Assembly: GCA_032988165.1 (NCBI GenBank)
Contig: JANTQF010000005.1
Coordinates: 124,001 to 188,000 of the forward strand
Direction of reading: 5' to 3'
DNA from: Emmonsiellopsis sp. PD_33
Taxonomy: Eukaryota > Ascomycota > Eurotiomycetes > Onygenales > Ajellomycetaceae
DNA length: 64,000 bases
The notes under the pieces are model-generated. The model saw nothing but the letters and a program-made list of their open reading frames with translations, ran no database searches and had not been told where the DNA came from. The position numbers and the translations under genes are program-made. Position 1 is the stretch's first letter; the number at the start of each line of letters is the position of its first letter. Positions 36,501 to 48,075 of the stretch are shown here, in pieces.

Positions 36501-37883
36501 AGGATTTCTTGCGAGTAACATAGACTCCCAGCATGATATCAGGAACGGAAAACGTCTTTACGAGTGCGACGATTTAAAAATACCACCGTCAATGAGGACG
36601 ACTGCATGGTTTCATTTGGGGTAGATAGAAAACGAAAAAGCAAAGCAAAGCCAAGATTCATCCTTCTCCCTTGTTCTTTTTGTGTCATAGCGCCCACCTA
36701 TCTACACCATTCCTTGCCCTTCGTCGAATTCGTGGGGGCGTCATACTCTCCACGTGCTATCAGTTTCCTACAAGAAAATCGGCGCGCAGCTACGTGGGAG
36801 TTTTGTGTTGGAGCGTGCGGTGAAACTTGCATATGAAAATCTTCCAGCTACAAGTTTATCCTGTTTTGCTGTTATTCATTTTTGATTTCTTTTTGTGTTC
36901 TGTTTTTTTTTTTCTTTTTTGCAGGTTGATTTCTACTGTGCCTCTTATTTTTTTATTTTTTTATTTTGATAGTTTCAAGTTATTTTAGTTTTGTTTTTTT
37001 ATGTTTATGATCCATCAAAGAAAAGAAAAAAGAAAATAATGCATGGTAGTTATCAACCCATAAAAAAGGACCAAATTCCCTCCGCCTTGTAGAAATCCAT
37101 CGCCATAATGAGATCGACTCCATCAAGAGCGAGCAGGAGGAAATTCGATGCCAAGACGCTGACTAATCCTGCATTCCCCCCACGTGACTTCGGCGCGGCC
37201 CAACTTTGGAGCGTGCAAGCTCACCTATGACATTTTGATGTTTTTGCGACAACCCAAACCTCGCGTTCAAGCAGAAGTGAACCCCATAGCGAAGCAATCA
37301 ATCAAATCAATCAATGATACCTTCTACATCTCCCCCCCAATGACAGCCGTGGTTGTCTCTGAGGCGCACGTGTGTCTAAGATTTTAAAACAAAAATCTCC
37401 TATCTCTTTTCCAAGGCTGTCTTAACACCCGCCCGCCCCGTTTAACGATTTCGAACCGACGAACGAACGAACGAACGAACGAACGAACGAACGAACGAGA
37501 AACACTCTTTTCAAACCATCTCGATAAAATAAGAGATAGAATATCGCACATCGATCGCGCTACTCGCATCTCCCCGCGCGCGCGTCGATATTCCGCTTCT
37601 CCATTTCGTCAACCCGCCCAGGGCGCCCGGATTGCAGGAACCGAAGAACCTCAAGCGCTCTTTTTGAAACGGGCGGCAAAGACGGGACTTGAAACTGAAC
37701 CCTTGACTTTCCTTCTTGAAAACAGGGGGGTTACGGGTTGCGTTAATTCTCGTTCTCGCTGGGAATCGATCGTTTTTGGTATTTTTTTTTGTTTCTGGTT
37801 TCGAGGTTCGTTTGAGACAGTGGGCTGGAGAGGGGTGCGGGTAATTTGAATAAGTAATAGCTTTGGGACGAGACGAGACGACG
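36501..37883. other. Intergenic between EF2 and the RBM26-like gene
   Basis: This is 1.4 kb with a T-rich run at about 36890-37010, probably the EF2 3' UTR and termination zone, and a (GAAC)9 microsatellite at 37461-37496. No gene is seen. Confidence 0.6.
37461..37496. repeat. (GAAC)9 microsatellite
   Basis: Nine uninterrupted copies of GAAC lie about 390 bp upstream of the RBM26-like start codon, probably in its promoter or leader. The tract is a potential length-polymorphic marker. Confidence 0.95.
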
Positions 37884-40796
37884 ATGCAATTTACCGATGA
37901 GCAATCGAAGGAGGTGAAGGGGTGGGTGGTTAAGAAGTTGGAGGATATGTATGTTTTGTCTCTCCCATCTGTTTTTCCTTCCTTTTTTTCTCTTTTTTGT
38001 TTGATACCCGTATTTCTTCTTCCTACGTCTCTCGCGGTAAAAGCTGGATATGGGCTAATTGTTCGATGCGTTTTTTTATACAGAGCCGATGCGGACTCGG
38101 AGGTTTTGGCAGATTATGTGCTCGCGTTGATATGTTCTGATGCGCCCGATGAGGATATTCGGAAGGCTTCGGTGGAGGGTTTGGAGGACTTTTTGAAAGA
38201 GAGTTAGTTGACCTTTCGCGCCCGAACTACACTATCTTGGCTACACATCGGGTGTGCATGGGATATATGCGGATGGGGGGGAGGGGAAACCCTGGTGCTT
38301 TTTCGCCGCGTGCTGCCATTAATTCACTCCATATATCCGAGATCCTTAGGGGGAACAATCATTAACTGACATCTTTGTGGATTTTATCTAGATACCACTG
38401 GCTTTGTCGATGAGATATTCGCCAAGTACGGCCCAAAACCCCAACCGCCAGTCCAGGCCCCAGAACCTCCTCCGCAACGACAACAACAGCAACAGTTGCC
38501 CGCCATACCTGTCGCGCCACAGGCCATGTCCGGAGGTTTCCCACAGCAGCAGCAACAACCCGTTAGCCCCCCAAAAATGACCTCCTTCGGCCATGGACAG
38601 ACACCCATGATGGGCGCCGGTCCGCCGCCCGCTCGCCCCGGTTTCGACATGGGCGGAGCGAACTATTCGCGAAAGCGCGCGTTCAACGAAGGCCCACAGG
38701 CCAGCGAGGGCCCTGATTCGCACTACAACCATGGCGACCGGCCATTCAAGTCTCTGAGGGGACATCGTGGTTCACGCGGTGGGCGCCTGGATCGTATGGT
38801 CGGTAGAGATGGGCGAATGCCACCAGGTGCCCCGGCCCATGCGCATCCCAATCAACCGGATGCGTTTCAGCGGATGCCTCCGGTGCCCCCTGCAGGATTC
38901 CCCCCGTTTAATCCTAGTGATCCTGTTGCCACTATGATGGCGTTGCAGGCGATGGGGTTCCCGCAGATGCCCGGCATGCCTCCGCTGCCCCAGGTGCCTA
39001 CTGGTGCTGGCCCGAATGGTCAGAATCAGCCTGGATCGCCACCGGCGAGAATTCCACAGCGCTGTAGGGATTATGATACGCAAGGGTTTTGTGTGTTGGG
39101 GAGCACGTGTCCGTATCAGCATGGGACGGATCATTTGGTTGCGCCGGCGAGGGATGATGGTGAGTTGCTTTCTGTCGTGATCTGCCTAATCGTGTATGGA
39201 AATTTAACTGCTTTATAGAATATGATCCCGCCAAGTCGAATATTGTCATGGATAGATCAATCAGCGCCAATGCCAGCAATGGCCACAGTCCAGCGGGACC
39301 CTCGAGGGGAGGCGATCGGGGCCGGGGCCGTGGACGTGGCCGAGGCGATAGAGGCGCTTTTAACGGCCGGGGACGCAACCGGGCCGATTTCTCGCAAGCC
39401 GGACCTAATGAGGATCGATCGATTACCACGATTGTCGTCGAGCAGATACCCGAAGACAAGTTCGATGAGAAGATTGTTCGAGACTTTTTCTCTGAGTTTG
39501 GCACTGTGACTGATGTTACCATGCAACCGTATAAGCATTTGGCTCTTGTGAAGTATGATACTTGGGCGGCAGCACGGCGGGCCTGGTCGAGTCCGAAGGT
39601 CATCTTTGACAATCGCTTCGTCAAAGTTTACTGGTATAAACCAGGGGCCAAGACGGAGACTAATGGAGCCCATCCCCCTTCCACTTCGCAATCTCCGACC
39701 AGGGCTAAACCGGACGAGAAGATGTTTGACCAGGAAGAATTTGAGAAACAGCAAGCAGAAGCTCAAAGACAGCATGAGGAGAAGATGAAAAAGCGCAAGG
39801 AAACAGAGGAAGCAAGACTCGCGCTCGAGAAGCAGCGGGAAGACCTGTTAAAAAGACAACAAGAGGAGAAAGAGAAATTAATGCAACGACTAGGTGTCCA
39901 GGGCGCCACCACCACTAACGGCCAGAACGGCACCTCCCCCCACCCAGCCGACTCAGAATCAGAGAAACCAGCAACCCCCGCCGACGAAAACGCCAGCGAG
40001 CAAACCAAATCGTTACGCGCACAGCTCGCCGCGCTTGAAGCGGAGGCTAAGAGTCTGGGACTCGATCCAGCATTGTCCTCGGATGGTTCTTCGCAATATC
40101 CACCCCGCGGACGCGGGAGGGGATGGGGCGGAGGATATCGAGGCGGCCGCGGAGCGTTCCCGCCCCGTGGGCGTGGTGGTTATGACCCTTCATTCCGCGG
40201 CGGGTATCGCGGACGTGGAGGGGCCCCACGCGGCCGTGGCGGTGTGTTGAGACTGGATAATCGTCCCAAGCGCGTGGCTGTTTCCGGGGTGGAGTTTAAT
40301 CCGGATAAGGACGAGGCGTTGAGGCAGTTTCTTATCGTACGTATTATATTTATATTTTAAATCCCTAACTCCCCTGGCCTCTTTTTAAGTCTAACATTTC
40401 GTTGCTAACTAACCTATCTAATAGGGAATGGGCGAATACGAAAACATCGAACCAAACCCCGACCGCGCTGATTCTCAAATCGTCAGCTTCAAGGACCGAT
40501 ACATGGCCGAACAGCTGATGTACGGACCAACTGAGATCCCGTCGGTGGGGAAGGTTGAGTACTCGTGGGTCGCGAATGCTCCGGCGGCGCCGTCGTCGTC
40601 TTCTACTACTGCACCGGCGACGAGGGATAATTCTGTCTCCGCACTGCCGGCGAAGAAGGAGGATGAGGATGCGGTTATGTCCATGGGGGTGGGTGTGAAT
40701 GTGGGCCATGAGGCGGATTCGATGATGCGGAAGGAGGCGGCTCATGAGGTTGATTATGATGTTGCGGAGATGGAGGATGCGTGGGCGGTTGAGTGA
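37884..40796 (+). CDS. rmn1: RBM26/27-like RNA-binding protein (PWI-like, CCCH, RRM, RGG; Rmn1 type)
   Basis: This is the probable orthologue of human RBM26/27 and fission-yeast Rmn1, nuclear factors linked to the MTREC/NURS RNA-surveillance complex. Exons are 37884-37948, 38084-38202, 38392-39159, 39219-40336 and 40425-40796, giving 813 residues. The N-terminal PWI-like domain is residues 1-75, with KKLEDIADADSEVLADYVLA and the closing FVDEIFAKY. A Gln/Pro/Gly/Met-rich linker follows. A CCCH zinc finger of C-X8-C-X5-C-X3-H type reads CRDYDTQGFCVLGSTCPYQH, nearly the RBM26 finger. The RRM is about residues 385-455 (TIVVEQIPEDKF, LALVKYD). A charged coiled coil (EKQQAEAQRQHEEKMKKRKE) and RGG/RGR boxes follow, then an acidic C-terminal segment. 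Domain order agrees with the family; the complex membership is inferred. Confidence 0.9.
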
Positions 40797-41314
40797 GTGT
40801 TTGGGAGAGATGGGGTTCTTTTCTTTTTTTGCTTTTTTTTTAAATGAGTGAGTGGGTGGATCTAAGTTGACGATGACACATGGCTGCCTTGTCCTGTCCT
40901 ATTTTGCTTTTGATTGGGTTTGGGGATGTTTTTTTCCGATTTCTCTTTTTTATATTTTTCCCATGTTAATACAGAGCGGAAATATATCTATTTATATTAT
41001 GGGAGTATTTCATTTTTCGTTTTTCATTTCTCTTTTGCTTCTCTTTTGAGGCTGGGTTGGGGACGGGGTGGGCCGGTGGTGAATAATGGGATTCAGTGGG
41101 ATGGATGAAGTATTAGGAAGTATTAGACGCGGATGGTTAGGTGGCAGTTGAGAGACTTGTTAAGAAGATATCCAGGATTTGTATTAGTATTATTTACTAG
41201 TGACTGCTTTCTATAAGATTTTTCATACTGGGTTCGTTCTTATTATGGTGGCTTTGAGCATGATAGGGGGCGGGGCGGAAAAACGCGACTTCCGCACCGA
41301 CGACAACCATCGAC
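40797..41314. other. Convergent intergenic region
   Basis: This is about 0.5 kb between the RBM26-like stop and the stop of the HeLo-like pseudokinase gene. It is T-rich near 40820-41050, consistent with 3' UTR and termination. No gene is seen. Confidence 0.6.
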
Positions 41315-43159
41315 CTACACCCAACTCGCCGCCATCTCAATCACATCTACAACCTGCACTCGAAACGCCTGCTGCAGCATAATGTCCTCCTTGGTATCAT
41401 CATCCACCCCAAAATCGCCCGTCAGGCACTTAACCACAGCCTCCGCATACCTCCTCCCAACATGCGCCTCCAGCCTCTTCCGCGCATGCTTGACCAGCTG
41501 TGCCTGTACCGCGCGCGGGTCCTGCGCGTGCGCGAACTGGTTCCGCTCCAGCTTGAGCGCTGGCTCCCAGAGGCCGATTTCTAGCAACACGACGCCGAGC
41601 GCGTAGATGTCGTGCTCCTTTTTGAAGAGGGATTCGGGGCGGCCTTGGCGTTCCGGGTGCCTGTATATGTCTCGTTGGGGCTCGAAGTCGGCTTGTCCGG
41701 ATGAGAAGAAGGGCTCTGGTCGGCTGAATTCGAAGCCGAGGACCCAGGGTTCGGAGTAGTTTACGCCTAGGTGGGGGTTGGGATTGGTGTCTGTGTCTGT
41801 GTCTGCGTCTACGACTGCTCTGGAGGTTCCTCCCGTTTGATGTGGGAAGAGGAGAATGTTGTCGCTGCGGAAACTCTCGTGTAACTGTGCATGCATGAGA
41901 TGTTAGAGAGAAGCGAAATGGGTGACAGGACCTGTGGTCGTGGCCTACCCATTGCACCATGTGCATTTGTGTAATGCATTTCGACAAACCCAGAGCAAGA
42001 CGAAATTTATCTCCAAGCCCAGGACGGCGACGAGAATCAAACAACAACCGCTGGAGGCTTACTGGGGCTCCTACAGGTCGTGGCTGGACCTCGAAAACAA
42101 ATGAGATACTGCCGTGTTGCGGTAGATATTTCCAGCCAATGCAAGGCAGCACGCGAAAGATTTGCTCTTTGGGTTGGTGTAGGAGCTTTGCGAGGGCGTT
42201 GATTCGAGTCTTTGTTCGGGAGTCGATAGGGCCAGCTGGTCCGGGTGGATTATAGCAATGATTCTCTTGGATATAGGCCACAGAATCCTTCTCGAATGCC
42301 TCGAACGACCCTTGATGCTCAGTTGGCTTTATCTCCCCAAGGCAGGAATCCCATGAAGGGTCAGTCAGCTCTAGCGATTCCTGACATGGGCCTGAATCCC
42401 GGCGGACTAGTCGAAGGGAAGCGTCCTTATCAAATCCAAGTTTCCTCGACGTTTCGTCGGTCTGGAGATGTTTGAGATGTTCTGGATAGACTCCGAGCTG
42501 TGATGCAAGACAGCAGAACTCGACTTTGCGTTTCAACCGAGAATTTCGATCCCCGAATGAGTACAGAATTGCCTCGACTCGTTTCTTATCTCGAAAGGAC
42601 CACCTAATAAGTGTCGGCAATGATGGGCTTGAGCCCCCTCGCTTGAGAAAGGAGGTAGGAGACGACAATGCTGGTGCTCCCCTTGATGAATCCGATGCAT
42701 CAGAAACGCCGTATCGACGTTCGAGAACTTCGACTGCTTCGTGAAGAATGGATTTTACCTCCGTGCACATGAGCTCAATCTGTTGTTGGATATCTGTGTC
42801 GAACTGATCAAACAGCGTTTTCCCGCCGTAGACCTGGACATGTACATATGTACGTGAGCGACGATAGACCCCTGGTTGTCCATTGTAGGCATATGTGCTG
42901 GGGGCCTTACTGAGCACTGGGAAAAGAGTAGATTGCGCAGAAGTTTGTTCTGGACGGTTTCGTCTTTAACGAGATTATGGAGACCGGCCGAGTCCTGGGA
43001 AGGTGTCAGCGTGAGTCAAGTACCGAACGCTATCACCCTCCTTACATTTTCAAAGGCATGGGCATCTGATATAAGCTCTGCCGTTCTTTCTCCCAACCTG
43101 ATGAGGACGTCAACTGCACCGATTGCTAAGCCCGCCACAGAGATCGGATCACCCATCAT
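41315..43159 (-). CDS. HeLo-like N-terminal domain plus pseudokinase (DUF7580-like) protein
   Basis: This gene encodes a fungal protein of the prion-inhibition/HeLo-like and kinase-like group. Exons are 43046-43159, 42911-42994, 41949-42833 and 41315-41884, giving 550 residues; an adjacent ATG at 43156 is an equal start candidate. The N-terminus begins with the fungal MGDPISVAGLAIGAVD pattern and continues as a predicted helical bundle to about residue 110. It ends ELMCTEVKSILHEAVEVLER, which resembles HET-S/HeLo-type domains; this match is by eye. The C-terminal half (from about residue 290) has a kinase-like layout. There is a hinge-like block SISFVFEVQP, a catalytic-loop relic LHESFRSDNILL that keeps H and N but lacks the catalytic Asp, LGFEFSR in place of DFG, and DIYALGVVLLEIGLWEP for the helix-F region. 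It is probably catalytically dead. It is transcribed divergently from the kinase/ankyrin gene. A membrane-active or cell-death role is inferred only. Confidence 0.85.
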
Positions 43160-43476
43160 CTGGAGTTCTTCCAACTTATTTGATAGGAGGCGGCTGGTCT
43201 GGCTTGTCAACGAAATGTTTGCTATGCATAACATTAATATGGTGAGGCCAGAATTCAGAAACCCCAGAATCTGACGGATGGAACGTATCCCATTTATTTT
43301 CTCCGGAGAGGTGTTGTAAGGCGTTCACCAGGCCAATCGCAGGGCATCTTTGCTCAGCCTTGCCAAGATGCTCAACCCCTCCATCACCGATCCCCATGCA
43401 TGCCTGTTATCAACCGCACGAAACCGCAACATACCTTTGGTATGGCTAGGCTGCCGGTGTTATATGAGATGCTATC
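43160..43476. promoter_or_regulatory. Shared bidirectional promoter region
   Basis: Only about 317 bp separate the two start codons, so the pseudokinase and kinase genes must share this region and could be co-regulated. A CCAAT sequence is visible near 43333. No other element could be assigned. Confidence 0.5.
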
Positions 43477-46400
43477 ATGTCGGCGCTGCCTCTCACTGAT
43501 GACTGGCTTAAATGTACGTTCCGACTACCAGAACTTGGTTTACTGTCGCTCACCGATTATCTACGGCAGGCCTTAAAGTTAACCATTCTGGCGAAGATAA
43601 TCTGGCATGGACAGCATCAATATCAAGAACTCGCGTATCCACGGTGGACGGTTTAAGCCTCAACGAACATGTCACCGCAGCTACAATATCTGGTCTGGAA
43701 ATCTTACTTCGTGCAGTTCAACAGTTAAAGCTCAAAAGGGTACCTGCCGAAAAGCTCGAGGATCACAAATTCCTTGCCGCTGGCGAAACATTTGCTGTAT
43801 TCGAATGCACGCTTGACGGGGCTAAGATTGCGCTTAAGCGCATTAAACTGGAGCAGCCACGGGAAGGCGAAGAAAATCGATCGTTCCAGAGACGTCTTCA
43901 GTCGGTGCATCGTGAAGTACTGGCTATGTGCCATCCCCCGTTAGCATCGCACCCTAACATAGTCGATTTTCTGGGCTACGGATGGAGCCTCGAAAGACAG
44001 CAGCTTTCCCCATTTATTTGTGTTGAGTTGGCATATAAAGGCTCGCTTAGAACCTTCATGTCGGATTCCTCCACTTCAATCAAGACAAAGCTTACTCTCT
44101 CTGGTGACGTCGCCGCTGGCTTAGTTGCGTTGCATCGGTGTGGTGTCGTACATGGCGATATGAAACTGGACAATGTCGTAGTAGTGCCCGCTTTGGATCG
44201 TCCATGCATGGTGACAGCGAAGATTTCAGACTTCGGACATTCTATTTTCACAGCCTCTGTCCCGGATGAAGGAAGTTATTACTACGGCACAGCTCGGTGG
44301 GTATCCAATTACCAGTCTCCATGAACTCGCAGTTGATTAGTCTTTTAGGTACAATGCCCCCGAAGTTGCTGCCCAGCACGATGAACCAATTCCTCCGGAC
44401 CAGCTTCATAAGTGCGACATTTGGGCATTTGGCCTCTGTGTCTGGGAAATCTTAGCTGATGGCCAGGTGTACTCTCAAATTAACCAGCTGGATGTTTCCG
44501 TGGATAACAAGTCTCCGTCTCTTGTAGGACAACAGGACAACTTAGGTTTGGGGGATCAGATAGCGTTACGGATGGAAGGGCATAATGGTGAGGCTTTTTC
44601 GCACTCGAAATACCACTTCAAAGAGCTTGCAAAACAGTTCGTGAATTCCGTGGATATTTCGGGTCATGGGCTTGAAAAGAATATGCTTCGAGGACTTTTT
44701 GAACGGACTCTGCAGAATGACCCCGGCGAAAGAATATCTGATTTGAGTCGACTACCCATTCTCGCCACCCCGAGTAAAACCTCTAGGAATGGAAATACCT
44801 CCCTCCAGACGAAGCTTACTACGTACACTCTGACTGGGGATATCCAGCAGTCTGTATTTGCCGGCAGGGGAGGGTTACATATCCCCTGGCGTGATCAGGA
44901 GCAGCTGTTAAACAATTTCAAGACCACAGCATCCCAGTCCCATTTCCAGTCATCCACGGCCGCAGCGAATTTCCAGGCGTCTCTGTGTTATATCAACGCC
45001 TTTGGGACGTCTAGAAATTTTACCAAGGCGACCGAATTCCTATGCAGAGCAAAACAGGGGGGTCACCTAATTGCCCAACTCCTTGGACCCCGCTTAATCG
45101 ACGCTTTCGCCCAAAATTCAAAAAGTGAAAAAACATATACACAGTTACTTACCCATGGATTTCGCTCCGCGGATGATATATCCATGTTTTCAAATATAGT
45201 TGTTTGCACGGACGGAGCCAACAAATCATACTCGAATTACAATGCTTTCCGAGAATGCTTCCTTCGAGACTTCACCAAAATTTTGGATGAACAGAGGTTT
45301 CCTAGGATTACTTTTGGTTTAGGCAAATCCCCCACCCGTCTCAATCTCTTAGAGATATCCATCCAAAATGACGACTCGGATTTAGTCAAGAGCCTGTTGC
45401 CAGTTTTATCCGCCGAGGAATTAGGCAAGCAAGACTCGAGAGGACTGGCTCCACTTGCCCAAGCCGCTCGCCGTGGGAATGCTTCTATTGTCAAAAATCT
45501 CCTTCGGGCTGGAGCTCCTTTATTCCAGGAAAATGGGGTTTCTCTGCTGCACTGGCTGTTTTGTTTGGAAGATCAAAATGTTTCTGACATTATACAATTC
45601 TTGTCGGGAGATATCGGCACCAAGTACGACAACAGCTTATTGAATACGGCTACTCACCCCCCTGTTAGTCTTCATCCACAATGGTCGTTTCGGGTTCATG
45701 GCACTCCGCTCGCATGCGCCATTGCAAGCGGCAGCATATTTGTGGTCAAAACTCTGTTGGAACTTGGTGCTGCTCCCCTCGCACTTGCATTCCCCAGTGA
45801 TGAGATGGAATCAAAGTTACCGTGGACTCCTATGCATCTTGCTGTAGGCTACAATTTCCCTGAAATAGTTGAGTTGCTATGGAAAACCGCACTTTCAGCA
45901 GGATCTAATCCGGCGCTTCCTGCGGTGGGCAACCCTTCATCGAGGCGCTTTCCTATCGCCTGTGGGATTTCTTGCCTAAGCAGTGCAGAACGACTGGCAA
46001 TTCATGGTGTCAATTATACAAACAAATTGCGAGAAACGATATATTACATTCCCCGAAGATTATTATTCCAATCAACCCTAGCAGGGAAATCTGCCATCAC
46101 CGAAGCTATTGACCTCGAGGACGTTGACGCCGTCGGACTCCTCCTTGAGTATTGCGCAGATCTTGCTAGCATAAGGCTCGGTACCCCTGAAAGTCCTGAA
46201 TCGCATACATTTCCCCTGCACTTTGCGGTCCAAATTGGGTCAAATCGGGAAACCCAAGAGGCACTACGAATTGTGAAAACCATTCTCGAGTTCGACTTAG
46301 CGGCAATCAACAAACCGGATAGTTCGTCCCTCGTGCCGCTGCATATTGCGGCCATGGGCTTGTCAACTTCCATCACCCAATATCTTATTGATATGGGCGC

Positions 46401-48075
46401 ATCTGTCCACGCCGTAGATTCCCGGGGACGTACTCCCTTACACCACTGTCGGTTCCCATGCAATGCAAGGACTCTGCTTGAGCATGGCGCAGATATCAAC
46501 CAGCAGGACAAGGGAGGATTTACGGCGGCGAACTCAGCTGTGATTCGGGGAGGAGAGTCCGTTTTGCAAGAGTTAATTCAGACTGGCGCCAACTTAAATC
46601 TCGGCTGTAACACAGAGAAGACACCACTGCATTATGCGATAATAACAGAGTCCCGGCCGATAACAGACTTGCTTCTGAAAGCTAATGCAGGCGTTGATGT
46701 GCAGGATGCTTCTCATCATACACCTCTTCGGCTGGCAATCGATAAAGGACATACTGATCTGGCTATTTTACTGCTCGAGCATGGAGCAAACCCATGCATC
46801 GAAGATCTGAACGTCTGGTCACCATTTTGCATGGCCCTTACATCGAAAAGTTCGCTTCTACTGTCTAAATTTTTAAAACACGACGCTGTCAAAATTCTCC
46901 CAGCTGAGAAAATTCTCAGTAATCTTCATTACGGAGCCGCGAAGGGCGAGCCTGGACCGTTGGATGAGTACATGCGTTGGGCACCATCGACTGTCGAATT
47001 TGACTGTGAGCAAAGTCTAAAAAATTCTCTTCATATTGCGGCAGAGGCCTGTCGACCCGATATAATAGGCGCCATACTTGCGCGTGGCTTCGATATTCAT
47101 AGAAGAGATTCTAACGGGAATACGCCGCTACTACTGGCATGTCAGGGTGGCCGATCCCAGGAACTTGTGTTTTCCGACCAGCGAATACAAACTTGTAACA
47201 TTCTCCTCTCTGCGGGGGCAGATATTATTGCGGCAAATCTGGCCGGGATGAATCCTATTATTATTGCACAGATCCACCGTGATTATCCACTGATGACTTT
47301 CCTGATTAGACATGTGCTGCCACCAAACACCTTCGATATACCAGCCAGATACGCCGACATGTTCAACTCTGCATTGGATCCAAAGGAAGATCAGCGTCTG
47401 TCAAACAATGCAAGAGCTCTAATAGGTGGAGCGAGCTTTGATCCTTCAATACTTCAGGACGCAGTTAATAGAGGAGAGTGGGACTTTCTGATAACCTGTA
47501 TTGCTGGGCATCTGATATGTTTATCTGGACTAGAAGGTATATTGCATACAGCGAGGGAAGCATTGGGGGGAGCACGCCTCTTCATGCTCCAACTATGTTT
47601 ATACTGCATCAGGCGCGACCGTGATATGGTGCGCTATATCTTCCGGGGGCCAGGAAGCGAGAACCCCTATTTCGCTCGAATGCATTTGTCGGATGCAATC
47701 TTAGATTACACATACCGCCTCGCACACGTGCTATTCAAAGTGATGATCGATCGAGGATACCTAAAACCGGATAAGACGGATCTGAAACTGGTAAGAGAAA
47801 TGAAATCAAAGACTGAGCAGGACGCTAGAAGGATGTTAGACGCATTGGCACGGGCAGAATATGTCCAACATTCCAATGTGGTTAGATTTCCCACTCGACC
47901 CTCTCCTCCGAAGGATCTCCTAGGGGCCATTATGCTACTACGGATGGGATCGATCGAAAATCCACGCAGAGCCTACCTTGAGATGACGTTAGGCCGCATA
48001 GGAATACACGAGGTTTGGAATGCGTTGCACGAATCGTGGGAAGAGAGCGATTTGAATTTTCTTCTAAGAGCATGA
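43477..48075 (+). CDS. Protein kinase with Sel1-like and ankyrin repeats
   Basis: This is a 1496-residue protein. Exons are 43477-43513, 43570-44296 and 44349-48075. The first exon is chosen because it supplies a clean ATG, a GTACGT donor and a total length in frame; an alternative is to start at the ATG at 43512 without splicing. The kinase domain (about 70-410) has a degenerate Gly-rich loop (LAAGETFAVF), the VAIK-like IALKRI, a good catalytic loop VVHGDMKLDN, DFG in ISDFGHS, YNAPE and CDIWAFGLCVWEIL. It should bind nucleotide and may be active. A Sel1-like stretch follows (CYINAFGTSRNFTKATEF). From about residue 590 to 1290 there are at least ten ankyrin units, such as GRTPLHHC, EKTPLHYAI, HHTPLRLAIDKGHTDLAILL and GNTPLLLACQGG. 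The partner gene upstream encodes a pseudokinase. A sensor or receptor role is inferred from architecture. Confidence 0.88.
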
